Shown here: piece by piece, positions 53,336 through 63,046 of the stretch | Numbering within the stretch: the stretch's first letter is position 1 | Layout of the letters: each line of letters starts with the position of its first letter | NCBI GenBank assembly: GCA_963711495.1 | Contig: CAVQEK010000003.1 | Span: 1 to 64,000 of the forward strand | Direction of reading: 5' to 3' | Source of the DNA: CAVQEK01 sp963711495 | GTDB lineage: Bacteria > Bacteroidota > Bacteroidia > Cytophagales > Cyclobacteriaceae | Length of the DNA stretch: 64,000 bases | Position numbers and translations under genes: made by a program | Notes under the pieces: model-generated | What the model was told of the DNA's origin: nothing | The model's database searches: none | What the model saw: only the letters and a program-made list of their open reading frames with translations

Positions 53336-54176
53336 ATCCTGGGATCAAACTTAAAAAAGCACTTCAGATTGTATGTCGTGTTTTTATTTTACAGATCAAT
53401 GGATATTGAATTGAAATTGGCGATTAGTAATAAGGGTCATCTTTTTGTTCGTTGGAAATATCGTGTTGGCAGTTAAGCGTGTTGGCAATTAAATTAGTAT
53501 GAGATATTACTACAATTTTCTGTATGAATCTAAAAAGCAAAAAATGACAAAATCCAAAAACAACACAAAAGGAAAGACAAAAAATGCATTCGTAGCCTGG
53601 CCGTTTATGGGTTTAAAAGAATTGAGAAAGCCCAATTATTTCCAAAATTTTCGTCAACTTTTAATTCTGTTTCCACTTAAAATCGATTTTTTACGCATAC
53701 AACCCATAAAAAGAAACGTCTAAAATATTTTAATTTATGCCCTGCTGGTTTTTTAATAAATAGTGATCGATGTTAATTATATTTGTGCGGTTACCAGGTC
53801 ATTTTTTGACTCCTTTAAAAAAGATAATTTGAATTATGGCTGTTCAATTACATTATGACTTTAGAGGCCCGAAGAATGTGGATAATTTAGAGCAAATATA
53901 AACGGACAAGATTATTTAAAATGGACTTTTCTGATAAATCGCGGGGGTATGTTTTAGAAAATAATTGGACGGAAAGAAGGTTGATAATGGTCATTCACTG
54001 CTCGAAAGCATTGATTCGAAAATAAGGATTGAATGACACGTTACAAGTGATCAAAAACTTCTGGACATCAATCAAATTGCTTTCATTTAAGAAAATGCAA
54101 TGGAATTGATCCATTTTATATTTTGAACAACGGGATTTAAAAATCTAAAAAAAGAATTCAAGTTTAAACATGTAAT
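53336..54176. other. Long intergenic region, no convincing gene
   Basis: About 840 AT-rich bases. It contains a 16-base tandem repeat at 53462-53493 and a 74-codon plus-strand frame (53499-53723) that is Lys/Asn/Phe-rich without recognisable features. Another short open frame begins at 53836 (opening MAVQLHYDFRGPKNV) and stops after about 21 codons, which may be a remnant. It should also contain the promoter of the RND operon. No RNA gene was seen. Confidence 0.55.
53462..53493. repeat. 16-base imperfect tandem repeat, two units
   Basis: CGTGTTGGCAGTTAAG followed directly by CGTGTTGGCAATTAAA, two mismatches. It lies just before a short doubtful reading frame, in the gap after the ThuA fusion gene. 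Confidence 0.7.
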
Positions 54177-55244
54177 ATGAACATGATCATTTTTAGAAAA
54201 GCTTTTTGGCTATTAATGCTGCTGGCAATTTTTTCAGCATGTCATAATAAAGATCAGAACAATGGAACCGCAGCCACAGATAAAATGCAGATTGAAGTTT
54301 ATATTGTGAAGGAAATTCCTTTGAACAATATTATTAAAACTTCAGGAAGTATTTTACCCAACGAAAAAATTCAATTGCGGAGTGAGGTATCGGGTCGTGT
54401 TCAAACCATCAATTTTAAGGAAGGCACACATGTTAACAAAGGAATGTTACTGATCCAGGTAGATGATGCAGAACTTCGCGCTCAAATGAAAAAATTCGAA
54501 GCACAACTTAGAATAGCCAAAGAAGATGAGAACCGCAAAAAGCAATTGTTGGCGATCAATGGAGTTTCTCAGGAAGTTTATGACGCAGCCCTTACAAAGG
54601 TGGAAGAATTGCAGGCAGATATTGATCTTACCCATGCTCAAATCAGGAATTCCAGGATAGAGGCGCCATTTGATGGTATTATCGGATTAAGAGAAGTGAG
54701 CCAGGGTGCATATGTTTCACCTGGAGATATCATATCAACGCTGGTACAATTGGATCCGGTGAAACTTGAGTTTAATGTTCCGGAACGTTACGCGATTTAT
54801 ATTCACAGAGGGATGGAAGTGGAATTTACTATATCGGGGTCTGCAAAAACTTTTAAGGCTTCCGTGTATGCTACCGATCCGGAAATTGATCCGAACACGC
54901 GGTCTTTAAAGATCAGGGCACTGACACCAAACAAAGAAGGTATTTTGATCCCCGGGGCATTTACGGACCTTTCCATCAATCTTGAGCGGATCGACAATGC
55001 TTTAATGATCCCAACTTTGGCAATGGTGCCACTGTTAAATAGCCAAAATGTATATGTTGTGAAAAATGGGGCCGTGAAACTGGTGGAAGTAGAAACGGGC
55101 ATAAGAACTGAAGAAATGGTACAGGTCACCAAGGGATTGGAACTTGGAGATTCGGTGGCCACCACCGGTTTGCTGGCATTGCGGGACCAAATGCCTGTTG
55201 GTATCAGGAAGGTTGCTGAACAGGATAAAAAAGAAAACGAATGA
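54177..55244 (+). CDS. RND efflux periplasmic adaptor subunit, lipoprotein
   Basis: 355 residues of the membrane fusion protein family. A lipoprotein signal (LLAIFSACHNKDQ) anchors it to the inner membrane. The barrel-sandwich domain begins near residue 62 (LRSEVSGRVQTINFKEGTHV), an alpha hairpin follows (about 98-150), then IRNSRIEAPFDGIIGLREVSQG and a beta barrel. It links the inner-membrane pump to the TolC-type channel. Its stop overlaps the pump start by four bases (ATGA), so the three genes form one operon. Confidence 0.93.
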   Translation: MNMIIFRKAFWLLMLLAIFSACHNKDQNNGTAATDKMQIEVYIVKEIPLNNIIKTSGSILPNEKIQLRSEVSGRVQTINFKEGTHVNKGMLLIQVDDAELRAQMKKFEAQLRIAKEDENRKKQLLAINGVSQEVYDAALTKVEELQADIDLTHAQIRNSRIEAPFDGIIGLREVSQGAYVSPGDIISTLVQLDPVKLEFNVPERYAIYIHRGMEVEFTISGSAKTFKASVYATDPEIDPNTRSLKIRALTPNKEGILIPGAFTDLSINLERIDNALMIPTLAMVPLLNSQNVYVVKNGAVKLVEVETGIRTEEMVQVTKGLELGDSVATTGLLALRDQMPVGIRKVAEQDKKENE

Positions 55245-58200
55245 ACATATCCTCCGTCTGTATCGAAAGGCCGGTGATGACCACCGTTTTTTCGATTGTA
55301 ATCATTTTATTTGGGTTCATTGGCTTTACCTTTTTGGGAGTCCGTGAATTTCCCAGTGTAGACCCGCCTATTGTTACTGTAACGACCAATTTTACCGGCG
55401 CCAATGCAGAAGTGATTGAATCTCAGATCACGGAACCTTTAGAGGAAGCTATCAGTGGTATAGCCGGTATTCGTACATTGACATCCACCAGCAGTGATGG
55501 GAGAAGTACAGTTGTTGTGGAGTTCAATCTGGGAGTGAACATGGAAGCGGCGGCCAATGATGTCAGGGACAAAGTTTCCGGCGCCGTACGAAATTTGCCT
55601 CCGGATGCCGATCCTCCGGTGGTCAACAAATCTGATGCTGATGCGCAGACTATCTTGTCTATTACTGTTCAAAGTGATCGCCGTAACCTGTTGGAATTAA
55701 CTGAATTGGCCATTAATGATTTCAAAGAACGGTTACAAACCATCGATGGAGTGAGCCAGATAAGGATTTGGGGAGAACAGAAATATTCCATGAAATTGGA
55801 ATTTGAACCTTTAAAACTTGCAGCCTATGATCTGACACCCCTGGATGTTCGGAATGCTTTGTTGCGAGAAAATGTTGAGATACCTTCTGGCAGGATCGAA
55901 GGAACCACCAATGAACTGACCATTCGTACTTTCGGCAGATTAACTACAGAAGACGATTTCAATAACCTTATTATTGCTGATCGCAATGGTACATTGATCA
56001 GGATGAAGGATATTGGTCATGCCCGGCTGGCACCGGAAAACGAACGAACCCTGTTACGGGGGGATGGGGGCATCCCAATGGTTGGGGTGGCACTCACACC
56101 TCAGCCAGGAGCCAACTATATCGATATTGTAGATGAAGCCTTCCGGCGTGTCGATCAAATTAAAAAAGACCTTCCATCTGATATCAGAACCGGTGTTGCA
56201 CTGGATACCACCAAGACGATCAGAAAAGGAATTACAGAAGTTGAGGAAACGGTAATAGTCGCTTTTTTATTGGTAGTATTGGTAATTTTTATGTTTTTGC
56301 GAGACTGGCGTACTACCATCATCCCGATCATTGCCATACCCATATCGCTGATCGGTGCATTTTTTATCATGTATGCGGCAGATTTTTCAATCAATATTCT
56401 CACGTTGCTGGGCATCGTACTGGCTACAGGTATTGTTGTTGATGACGCCATAGTGGTGATGGAAAATATTTATTCCAAAGTTGAAAATGGCATGAAACCT
56501 TTTGAAGCTGCTCATAAAGGGTCCAAAGAAATTGTCTTTGCTATTATTTCTACTACCATTACGCTGGCGGCGGTATTTCTGCCGATCATTTTCCTGCAAG
56601 GCCTTACCGGAAGATTGTTCCGGGAATTTGGTATTGTGGTGGCTGGCGCTGTGCTTATTTCGGCCTTCGTCTCGCTTACCCTGACGCCCATGATGAGTTC
56701 CAGGGTGTTGAAACTCAGGGAACGGCCTAATTGGCTATTTAGAAAAACAGAACCATTTTTCAGGGGACTCATCGGTGGTTATCACCAGTCTTTGACTCAG
56801 TTTATGACACGTCCCTGGATTGCATTGATCATTATGGTGATCTCCGGATTTATGATCTATTTTTTCGGATCAAAGCTTCCATCTGAATTGGCGCCTTTGG
56901 AAGATAAAAGCCGGTTGCGCATCATGTCAACTGCCCCCGAAGGAACTTCCTTTGATAAAATGGACAGTTATATTGGGGAAATTATCCAGCGGGTAGACAC
57001 CATACCTGAATTGGAATCTTTACTCACAGTAACCTCTCCAGGCTTTGGATCTTCATTATCGACCAATACGGGTTTCGTGCGTATGACACTGGTGTCACCA
57101 AATAAACGAAAGAGGAGTCAGGCAGATCTGGCAAAGGAACTGTCTGATGAGATGAAACAGCTCAATTTTGCTCGTTCATTTGTGGTGCAGGAGCAGACCA
57201 TTGCCACAAGCCGGGGCAGTTCATTGCCTGTACAATATGTGATCCAGGCGCCAAATTTTGAGGCGCTGAAACGCGTTGTCCCAACGTTTTTACAAAAAGC
57301 ACAAAATGATCCGGCATTCGACGTGGTTGACATAGACTTGAAATTTAACAAGCCAGAATTGCGGGTGGACATTGATCGCAACAAAGCAAGGGAAATGGGT
57401 GTGTCGGTCCGCGATATTGCTGAAACCTTGCAATTGTATTTCAGCGGACAGCGATTTGGTTATTTTATTTTAAATGGAAAACAGTATTATGTTATTGGTC
57501 AGGCGGATCGTCAAAATCGCGATGAACCCATCGATTTGAAATCGGTGGCGGTGAGGAATAGCAATGGGGAAGCAGTACAAATTGACAACCTTGTAAAAGT
57601 AGAATATCAAAGTTCCCCACCCCAGTTATACCGATACAATCGATATGTCTCGGCAACTATTTCAGCCAGCACGGCAGAAGGACTTACCATTGGGAAAGGA
57701 ATTGAAGAAATGGACAAAATTGCCAGTGAGGTGCTTGATGATTCTTTCAGTACCAGCCTTGCCGGTGTTTCAAAAGAATTCTCAGAAAGTTCCAATAGTT
57801 TAATATTCGCTTTCCTGCTCGCATTGGTTCTGATCTATCTGGTGCTTTCAGCCCAGTTTGAGAGTTTCTCAGATCCGCTCATCATTATGCTGACTGTCCC
57901 TTTGGCCGTGGCCGGCGCAGTGCTTACACTCTGGATGTTTGGACATACCTTGAATATTTTCAGTGAAATTGGGGTAATCGTGTTGATTGGAATTGTCACC
58001 AAAAATGGCATTCTAATCGTGGAATTTGCAAATCAGCGAAAATCAGATGGCATGAACGTGAAAGATGCGGTGATCGATGCTGCAAGCAAGCGATTCAGGC
58101 CAATTCTGATGACCAGTCTGGCGACTGTACTCGGATCATTGCCAATTGCGCTGGCTTTAGGAGGTGCCGCTACCAGCCGTATTCCTATGGGAGTGGCAAT

Positions 58201-58297
58201 TATTGGTGGATTAACTTTTTCATTGGTGTTGACATTATATGTTATACCTGCATTGTATATTTATTTAACTTCCAAAAAAGGTGTTAAGAAGTTATGA
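55241..58297 (+). CDS. RND efflux pump permease (HAE1 type)
   Basis: 1018 residues with the twelve-helix, two-loop RND layout. Helix 4 has the proton-relay pair Asp401-Asp402 (GIVVDDAIVVMENI), and helix 10 has Lys921 (VTKNGILIVEFANQ). The MTVFSIVIILFGFIGFTFLG-like first helix, together with the FREFGIVVAGAVLISAFVSL region, is typical. It exports drugs, dyes, bile-like compounds or metabolites; the substrate is unknown. It overlaps its neighbours by four bases at both ends, implying translational coupling. Confidence 0.95.
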   Translation: MNISSVCIERPVMTTVFSIVIILFGFIGFTFLGVREFPSVDPPIVTVTTNFTGANAEVIESQITEPLEEAISGIAGIRTLTSTSSDGRSTVVVEFNLGVNMEAAANDVRDKVSGAVRNLPPDADPPVVNKSDADAQTILSITVQSDRRNLLELTELAINDFKERLQTIDGVSQIRIWGEQKYSMKLEFEPLKLAAYDLTPLDVRNALLRENVEIPSGRIEGTTNELTIRTFGRLTTEDDFNNLIIADRNGTLIRMKDIGHARLAPENERTLLRGDGGIPMVGVALTPQPGANYIDIVDEAFRRVDQIKKDLPSDIRTGVALDTTKTIRKGITEVEETVIVAFLLVVLVIFMFLRDWRTTIIPIIAIPISLIGAFFIMYAADFSINILTLLGIVLATGIVVDDAIVVMENIYSKVENGMKPFEAAHKGSKEIVFAIISTTITLAAVFLPIIFLQGLTGRLFREFGIVVAGAVLISAFVSLTLTPMMSSRVLKLRERPNWLFRKTEPFFRGLIGGYHQSLTQFMTRPWIALIIMVISGFMIYFFGSKLPSELAPLEDKSRLRIMSTAPEGTSFDKMDSYIGEIIQRVDTIPELESLLTVTSPGFGSSLSTNTGFVRMTLVSPNKRKRSQADLAKELSDEMKQLNFARSFVVQEQTIATSRGSSLPVQYVIQAPNFEALKRVVPTFLQKAQNDPAFDVVDIDLKFNKPELRVDIDRNKAREMGVSVRDIAETLQLYFSGQRFGYFILNGKQYYVIGQADRQNRDEPIDLKSVAVRNSNGEAVQIDNLVKVEYQSSPPQLYRYNRYVSATISASTAEGLTIGKGIEEMDKIASEVLDDSFSTSLAGVSKEFSESSNSLIFAFLLALVLIYLVLSAQFESFSDPLIIMLTVPLAVAGAVLTLWMFGHTLNIFSEIGVIVLIGIVTKNGILIVEFANQRKSDGMNVKDAVIDAASKRFRPILMTSLATVLGSLPIALALGGAATSRIPMGVAIIGGLTFSLVLTLYVIPALYIYLTSKKGVKKL

Positions 58298-59613
58298 GCA
58301 ATAAGTTGACTGTATTTTTTACCTTATTCATAAATGTTGTATTAACCGGTACCGTGAAAGCTCAAACAACCGATACACTTGGTTTTGAGGATCTGTTGGC
58401 GATCACCCTGGAGAAAAATTACGACATTCAACTTACCAGAAATGATGCCGTCATTGCCGACCAGAATAATACGCTGGGAAATGCAGGTTTTTTACCTACA
58501 CTGGATCTGAGTATGACAGGAAGTAAAGCGATAACAAACAGCAAACAACAATTTTATGATGGCCGCACCAGGGAAGCCAGTAATGCCAGCAACAATTCAT
58601 TGAATGCACTCGCGGAGCTCAATTGGACAGTTTTTGATGGTATGAAAATGTGGGTTAGCAAGAAGAGCCTGGAAGAACTGGAACGTCAGGGCATGTTAAA
58701 TGTCAGGCTGCAGGTGGAAAACACCTATCTGGCACTCGCAACCTTGTATTATGAACTGGTTCAACAACAGAAATTGCTGGAAGTGTTGAAAATTTCTATG
58801 CAGGTAAGTCGCAGCAGATCAAATCTGGCCCAGCGTAAATTTCAACTTGGCTCCGCGTCGGAAGTTGATCTTATTCAGGCCAGGGTAGATATGAGCGCTG
58901 ACAGCACTTTGCTCATAAAACAGTATGTAGTGATCAAAAATCTCAAGGCAGATATCAATACCGTTTTAGGCAGATCACCAAGTTTAGATTTTGCCGCGCG
59001 GAGAGATATTCAGCTTGATGAAAATGTTGATTATATTTCTATGCAGGAAGCCACGGAGAATCAAAATATAGCGTTAATGCTGGCCAGAAGTCAAATGAAA
59101 ATCAATGAGCTTCAGGTTGAAGAAAATAAAGCCTATTTTTATCCCTGGGCCTCTGTCTACGGCAATTACAGCTATACCCGTTCGAAAAGTGAAGTGGGCT
59201 TGTTGGAATCAAATCAAAGCAACGGCCCTTCTTTTGGTTTCCGCATTAACTATAATTTATTCAATGGAATGAATGATAAGCGAATATTGGAAAATAGCAA
59301 AATAGAATATCAGTCTTCCGGACTGCGGGTTGACCAGGTAATGAACAATAATGAGAGTGACCTTTATAAAGCTTATAACCGCTATACCGGTGCTATTCAG
59401 GAAGTACTACTCGAGCGTACTACGGTTCAGGACACCCGCCAAAACCTCAAAATAGCCATTGAATTATATAAAGCGGGTTCTATCAATGAAATTGATTTCA
59501 GAGAAATACAGCGAACCGCGCTGGATGCTGAAAATCGCCTGCTCACAGCAGAGTACCTCGCTAAGATTGCAGAACTGGAAATGAAGCAGATCAGTGGTCA
59601 GTTGCAAATATAA
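58294..59613 (+). CDS. TolC family outer-membrane efflux protein
   Basis: 439 residues with a signal peptide (about 1-23) and two repeats of helical-barrel and beta-strand segments typical of TolC (FEDLLAITLEKNYDIQLTRND at the start, LNWTVFDGMKMW and INYNLFNGMNDKR as barrel strands). It forms the outer-membrane duct for the adaptor and pump encoded just upstream, whose stop it overlaps by four bases. It is the last gene of the operon; no clear terminator was found in the 130-base gap that follows. Confidence 0.93.
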   Translation: MSNKLTVFFTLFINVVLTGTVKAQTTDTLGFEDLLAITLEKNYDIQLTRNDAVIADQNNTLGNAGFLPTLDLSMTGSKAITNSKQQFYDGRTREASNASNNSLNALAELNWTVFDGMKMWVSKKSLEELERQGMLNVRLQVENTYLALATLYYELVQQQKLLEVLKISMQVSRSRSNLAQRKFQLGSASEVDLIQARVDMSADSTLLIKQYVVIKNLKADINTVLGRSPSLDFAARRDIQLDENVDYISMQEATENQNIALMLARSQMKINELQVEENKAYFYPWASVYGNYSYTRSKSEVGLLESNQSNGPSFGFRINYNLFNGMNDKRILENSKIEYQSSGLRVDQVMNNNESDLYKAYNRYTGAIQEVLLERTTVQDTRQNLKIAIELYKAGSINEIDFREIQRTALDAENRLLTAEYLAKIAELEMKQISGQLQI

Positions 59614-59695
59614 TATTTAGAAATTATGGATAGTTTGTGGCATACGATAAAGACAAAACCACTCGATAAGATTAGAAAAGATAGATAAACCCGCC

Positions 59696-59725
59696 TTGGT
59701 CGATGAGCATTTTTTAGTATTTTTA
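59696..59725 (+). promoter_or_regulatory. Candidate promoter for the heparinase II/III-like gene
   Basis: TTG at 59696-59698, exactly 19 bases, then TATTTTTA at 59718-59725, one mismatch from TAnnTTTG. The predicted transcript start near 59732 leaves a leader of about 27 bases before the ATG at 59759, which supports that start. Confidence 0.45.
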
Positions 59726-59758
59726 TAAACTATCAACTCACGTCCATTGAATGCACCT

Positions 59759-61753
59759 ATGTTTTATTTAAAATCCAGTGAAATGTTGAAACGGAAGTTT
59801 CTCATTTTAACCATTTTTTTGGGGTTAATATTGACTTTCACAGAGGTTCTCGGCCAGGAGACCGGGAATCGTGATCTTTTAACGGGTGGGCTGTCATCAG
59901 AACAATTGGAGAAGATGCTGATGGATGTAAAAACGTGGCATCCTTTTGCTCAATACGATGAACGAAACAAATGGCAACAATTACCGGACGAAGAAAGGGA
60001 CTCGTTGGTTAAAACGGGTGAAGAAGCACTAAAATACCAGTGGCCTGTTTTGCCCGCATCACTTTACCTGGAATTTTCGCGCAATGGAAACCGCAGTCAT
60101 TATGAAGCCATATATTTTGAACGGCGAAGAAAACTGGCAGCGCTGGCGCTGGCTGAATTGGTGGAAGGAAAGGGACGTTTTATTGATCAGATAATCAATG
60201 GGGTGTGGGCTATATGTGAAGAGACTTCCTGGTGTATTCCGGCACATATTTCATTACAGAAAGCAGGATTTACTCCGCTTCCCCGGTATGATGACACCGC
60301 AGTTGATTTGTTTACTGCTGAAACAAGTGCAACACTCTCCTGGACGTATTATTTTTTCAAAGACGAGTTCGACAAAGTTACGCCGGAGATCAGTCGCAGA
60401 ATTGAATATGAAATTAACAGACGCATTATAGCACCCACTTTAGAACGCAGTGATTTCTGGTGGATGGGATTTGGCGATCGTAAAAATCTCAACAACTGGA
60501 CGCCCTGGATCGTTTCTAACTGGCTTACGACTTCCTTGATTATGGAAAAAAACCCGGACAGAAGGGCTAAAAGTGTGTTCAGGGCGATGCAATGCCTGGA
60601 TAATTTTTTGAATATTTATCCCGCTGATGGCGGATGTGATGAAGGACCGGGTTACTGGAGTGTGGCAGGAGGTTCCTTGTTTGATTGCCTGGAATTGTTG
60701 TTTAACGCAAGTGCTGGTAAAATTAATTTGTACCAGAATGCCCTAATTCATAATATCGGCAGCTACATTGATAAAGTATACATTTCAGATCCGTACTACA
60801 TTAATTTTGCTGATGCCTCTGCCAAGATCCATCCCAACGCCGATATCATATATCGTTTTGGAGATAGGGTTTCGGATGAAACCATGAAAGAATTTGCCGC
60901 CTATGTTGCTTCGAAGGAAAATTTCAATGGCTATTCCGGTGGCAATTCACTAGGTCGTATGCTCAATGCGGTCTTTTCCTATGAAAAAGTAAAAAATTAC
61001 CAGGCCAAAGAACCACTTATCGATGGGTTCTGGTTACCGGATATCGAAGTATTCGGGGCACGTTCACAGGCAGGCACAGTGAAGGGGCTATATTTGGCAG
61101 GAAAAGGCGGGAACAATGCTGAAAGTCATAATCATAATGATGTAGGGAACTTCATAGTTTATTACAATGGGCAACCGGTTATCATAGATGTGGGGGTGGA
61201 AGAATACAGGAAAGAAACTTTTAGCAAAGATCGCTATAAGATCTGGACTATGCAGTCCCAATACCATACATTGCCCACCATTAATGATGTGATGCAGGAA
61301 GCAGGCGGTGAATTCAAAGCGCAAAATGTACAATATAAAGCCGGCAAAAGTCGGGTTGAATTTTCTCTTGATATAGCTAAAGCATATCCTGAAAGTGCCG
61401 GTGTAATACATTGGTACAGAAATTTGGATTTCAGACGCGGGAAATCCATTCATGTTTCTGAGGATTATGTTTTGAAAAAAGTTGAAGGTGAAATTTATTT
61501 GTCATTTATGACGCCATGCAAAGTCGTTGTCGAAAATGGGAGGATTTTATTTCAACATATTGGACAAGAGGATCATTTCGATATAGCCCTTAATTTTAAT
61601 CCTCAGCAATTTAACATTGAAACTGATGATATCACCATCGATGACCGTCGACTCGAACCGGTTTGGGGAGAACATCTTACCCGCATCCGGTTGATCCTCA
61701 AAAATCCGGCGCTCACCGACAAGCTCAACTATGAGATTAAAGCAGTGGATTAA
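59759..61753 (+). CDS. Heparinase II/III-like protein (polysaccharide lyase-like)
   Basis: About 664 residues from the ATG at 59759. A TTG at 59747 adds four residues, and the ATG at 59783 begins the signal peptide directly (MLKRKFLILTIFLGLIL). The mature part has an (alpha/alpha) toroid (about 60-400; PCTL-type helices with NNWTPWIVSNWL) and a C-terminal beta-sandwich with the family His motif ESHNHNDVGNFIVYY near residue 457. Members cleave uronic-acid-containing polysaccharides by beta-elimination; the substrate here is unknown. No sulfatase or SusCD pair is nearby. It is followed by a DUF3445 gene and a sugar transporter. Confidence 0.88.
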   Translation: MFYLKSSEMLKRKFLILTIFLGLILTFTEVLGQETGNRDLLTGGLSSEQLEKMLMDVKTWHPFAQYDERNKWQQLPDEERDSLVKTGEEALKYQWPVLPASLYLEFSRNGNRSHYEAIYFERRRKLAALALAELVEGKGRFIDQIINGVWAICEETSWCIPAHISLQKAGFTPLPRYDDTAVDLFTAETSATLSWTYYFFKDEFDKVTPEISRRIEYEINRRIIAPTLERSDFWWMGFGDRKNLNNWTPWIVSNWLTTSLIMEKNPDRRAKSVFRAMQCLDNFLNIYPADGGCDEGPGYWSVAGGSLFDCLELLFNASAGKINLYQNALIHNIGSYIDKVYISDPYYINFADASAKIHPNADIIYRFGDRVSDETMKEFAAYVASKENFNGYSGGNSLGRMLNAVFSYEKVKNYQAKEPLIDGFWLPDIEVFGARSQAGTVKGLYLAGKGGNNAESHNHNDVGNFIVYYNGQPVIIDVGVEEYRKETFSKDRYKIWTMQSQYHTLPTINDVMQEAGGEFKAQNVQYKAGKSRVEFSLDIAKAYPESAGVIHWYRNLDFRRGKSIHVSEDYVLKKVEGEIYLSFMTPCKVVVENGRILFQHIGQEDHFDIALNFNPQQFNIETDDITIDDRRLEPVWGEHLTRIRLILKNPALTDKLNYEIKAVD

Positions 61754-61774
61754 ATGTTTATCTGGTGATTTTAG

Positions 61775-61782
61775 TATTTTTG
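61775..61782 (+). promoter_or_regulatory. Perfect TAnnTTTG element upstream of the DUF3445 gene
   Basis: TATTTTTG matches the Bacteroidota -7 consensus exactly, but the -33 position 19 bases upstream reads ATG instead of TTG. It lies about 100 bases before the ATG at 61881. The context TTTTAGTATTTTT is shared with the candidate at 59718. Confidence 0.3.
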
Positions 61783-61880
61783 AAGTCGGTTATTGGTATA
61801 AATAGAATGCATAAAGTAAGTCACATTAACTTTAGTCTTTAAAATTTCATGGCGCTCGCGATGATTTCGATTTAGAAATT

Positions 61881-62861
61881 ATGCCTGAAAAAACCACTGC
61901 ATCGATTAGATCAAAACAAATACTTAATAACATGCCAAAAAAGTATTTACCATTTTTGAATGGTCGATACACCACAGCGCCGGGACTTCGCCAAATGCAA
62001 AGAGGCAATACACCAGAAGACCAACTTATTTTTCAGATTGACAACGAATACGACTTACATATTCAAAATAAACAGCGCTGTCGTAAAGAAAATATTCGGA
62101 AATATTATTGCGAACAGGATATGAAGCCAGAGACCATTATTGCGGTTAACCGGTTTATTGTCAATCAATTGATTAAAGAACATCCGGATGTTTTTCAACT
62201 AAAGGCAGTAAATAATTTCGATTTGAAAAATCACAAAACAGGAGCATCAGTCAGTTGGAACAAATACTGGATTTTAAATGATTTTTCGAGCTATACATCG
62301 TTGTTTGACGCATTGTGTTGTCAGGTTCAGGAAGATCTGGCTATTTGGCAATTGAATGATAAACAGGATTGGCTGGCGGCCATACATCTTTGTGCCCCCA
62401 ATCATTGGGCTGCAGCGGATAAGATCGGTAAACCGTTTCATCTCGTACACCAGCCAGTCCCTGAAATGGAAAGAACCATGCGTAATTATCGAAAGCTGCT
62501 GGAATCAATGATTACACAAATTCCGGTAACCCGATTTGGCTGGGGAATAAGTACGGACAAAAGATTGAATCATCATCCGGAAGCTCCCTGCGATAAGCAA
62601 GCAAAAATCTGGCAGGGCAGGAGAGCATATAAGAAGCAGCCTCAATTTTTCATTCGGGTCGAGCGACAAAATTTTGTTGGTTTTCCAGATGTCAATGCTT
62701 TTTTATTCACCATTCGAACTTATTTTTATAATGTGAAAGCGTTTGATTGTAATGAAAAAGAGGCATTAAAATTGGCTGTACTTAGCATGTCTGATGCTAC
62801 GCTGCGTTATAAAGGTTTAATGACCCTGAAGCCCGTTTTACTTAAAACTTTAGAGAACTGA
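61881..62861 (+). CDS. DUF3445 (heme-dependent oxidative N-demethylase-type) protein
   Basis: 326 residues; an ATG at 61932 is an alternative start. The DUF3445 pattern is clear: YLPFLNGRYTTAPGLRQM at the start, DWLAAIHLCAPNHWAAADKIG and a His in HLVHQPVPEMER (His190, a possible heme or substrate-region residue), GWGISTDKRLNHHPE, and FIRVERQNFVGFPDVNAFL near the end. Characterised relatives are heme enzymes that demethylate amines with oxygen, some with fused ferredoxin domains. No partner reductase gene is seen nearby. It is a single gene about 130 bases after the heparinase-like gene. Confidence 0.85.
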   Translation: MPEKTTASIRSKQILNNMPKKYLPFLNGRYTTAPGLRQMQRGNTPEDQLIFQIDNEYDLHIQNKQRCRKENIRKYYCEQDMKPETIIAVNRFIVNQLIKEHPDVFQLKAVNNFDLKNHKTGASVSWNKYWILNDFSSYTSLFDALCCQVQEDLAIWQLNDKQDWLAAIHLCAPNHWAAADKIGKPFHLVHQPVPEMERTMRNYRKLLESMITQIPVTRFGWGISTDKRLNHHPEAPCDKQAKIWQGRRAYKKQPQFFIRVERQNFVGFPDVNAFLFTIRTYFYNVKAFDCNEKEALKLAVLSMSDATLRYKGLMTLKPVLLKTLEN

Positions 62862-63046
62862 TCGCACCAGATCCGAATTTTAACGGCAGTGCTTATTTCC
62901 GAAAATTTGGCTTTAAAATAAAATATCTGTTCACAGATCGATTTATCTTTTTTTGATATTGGAATTTTCTCCAGTGGCCTGTTTTCAAAAGTTATAGTAA
63001 TACATTAGAATTACATTCCTGATTTAAAATATTTAATCAATAGTTT

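Noticed and set aside
53499..53723. A 74-codon plus-strand frame
   Set aside because: Lys/Asn/Phe-rich, no motif, no neighbour support. Kept only as a note in the intergenic entry.
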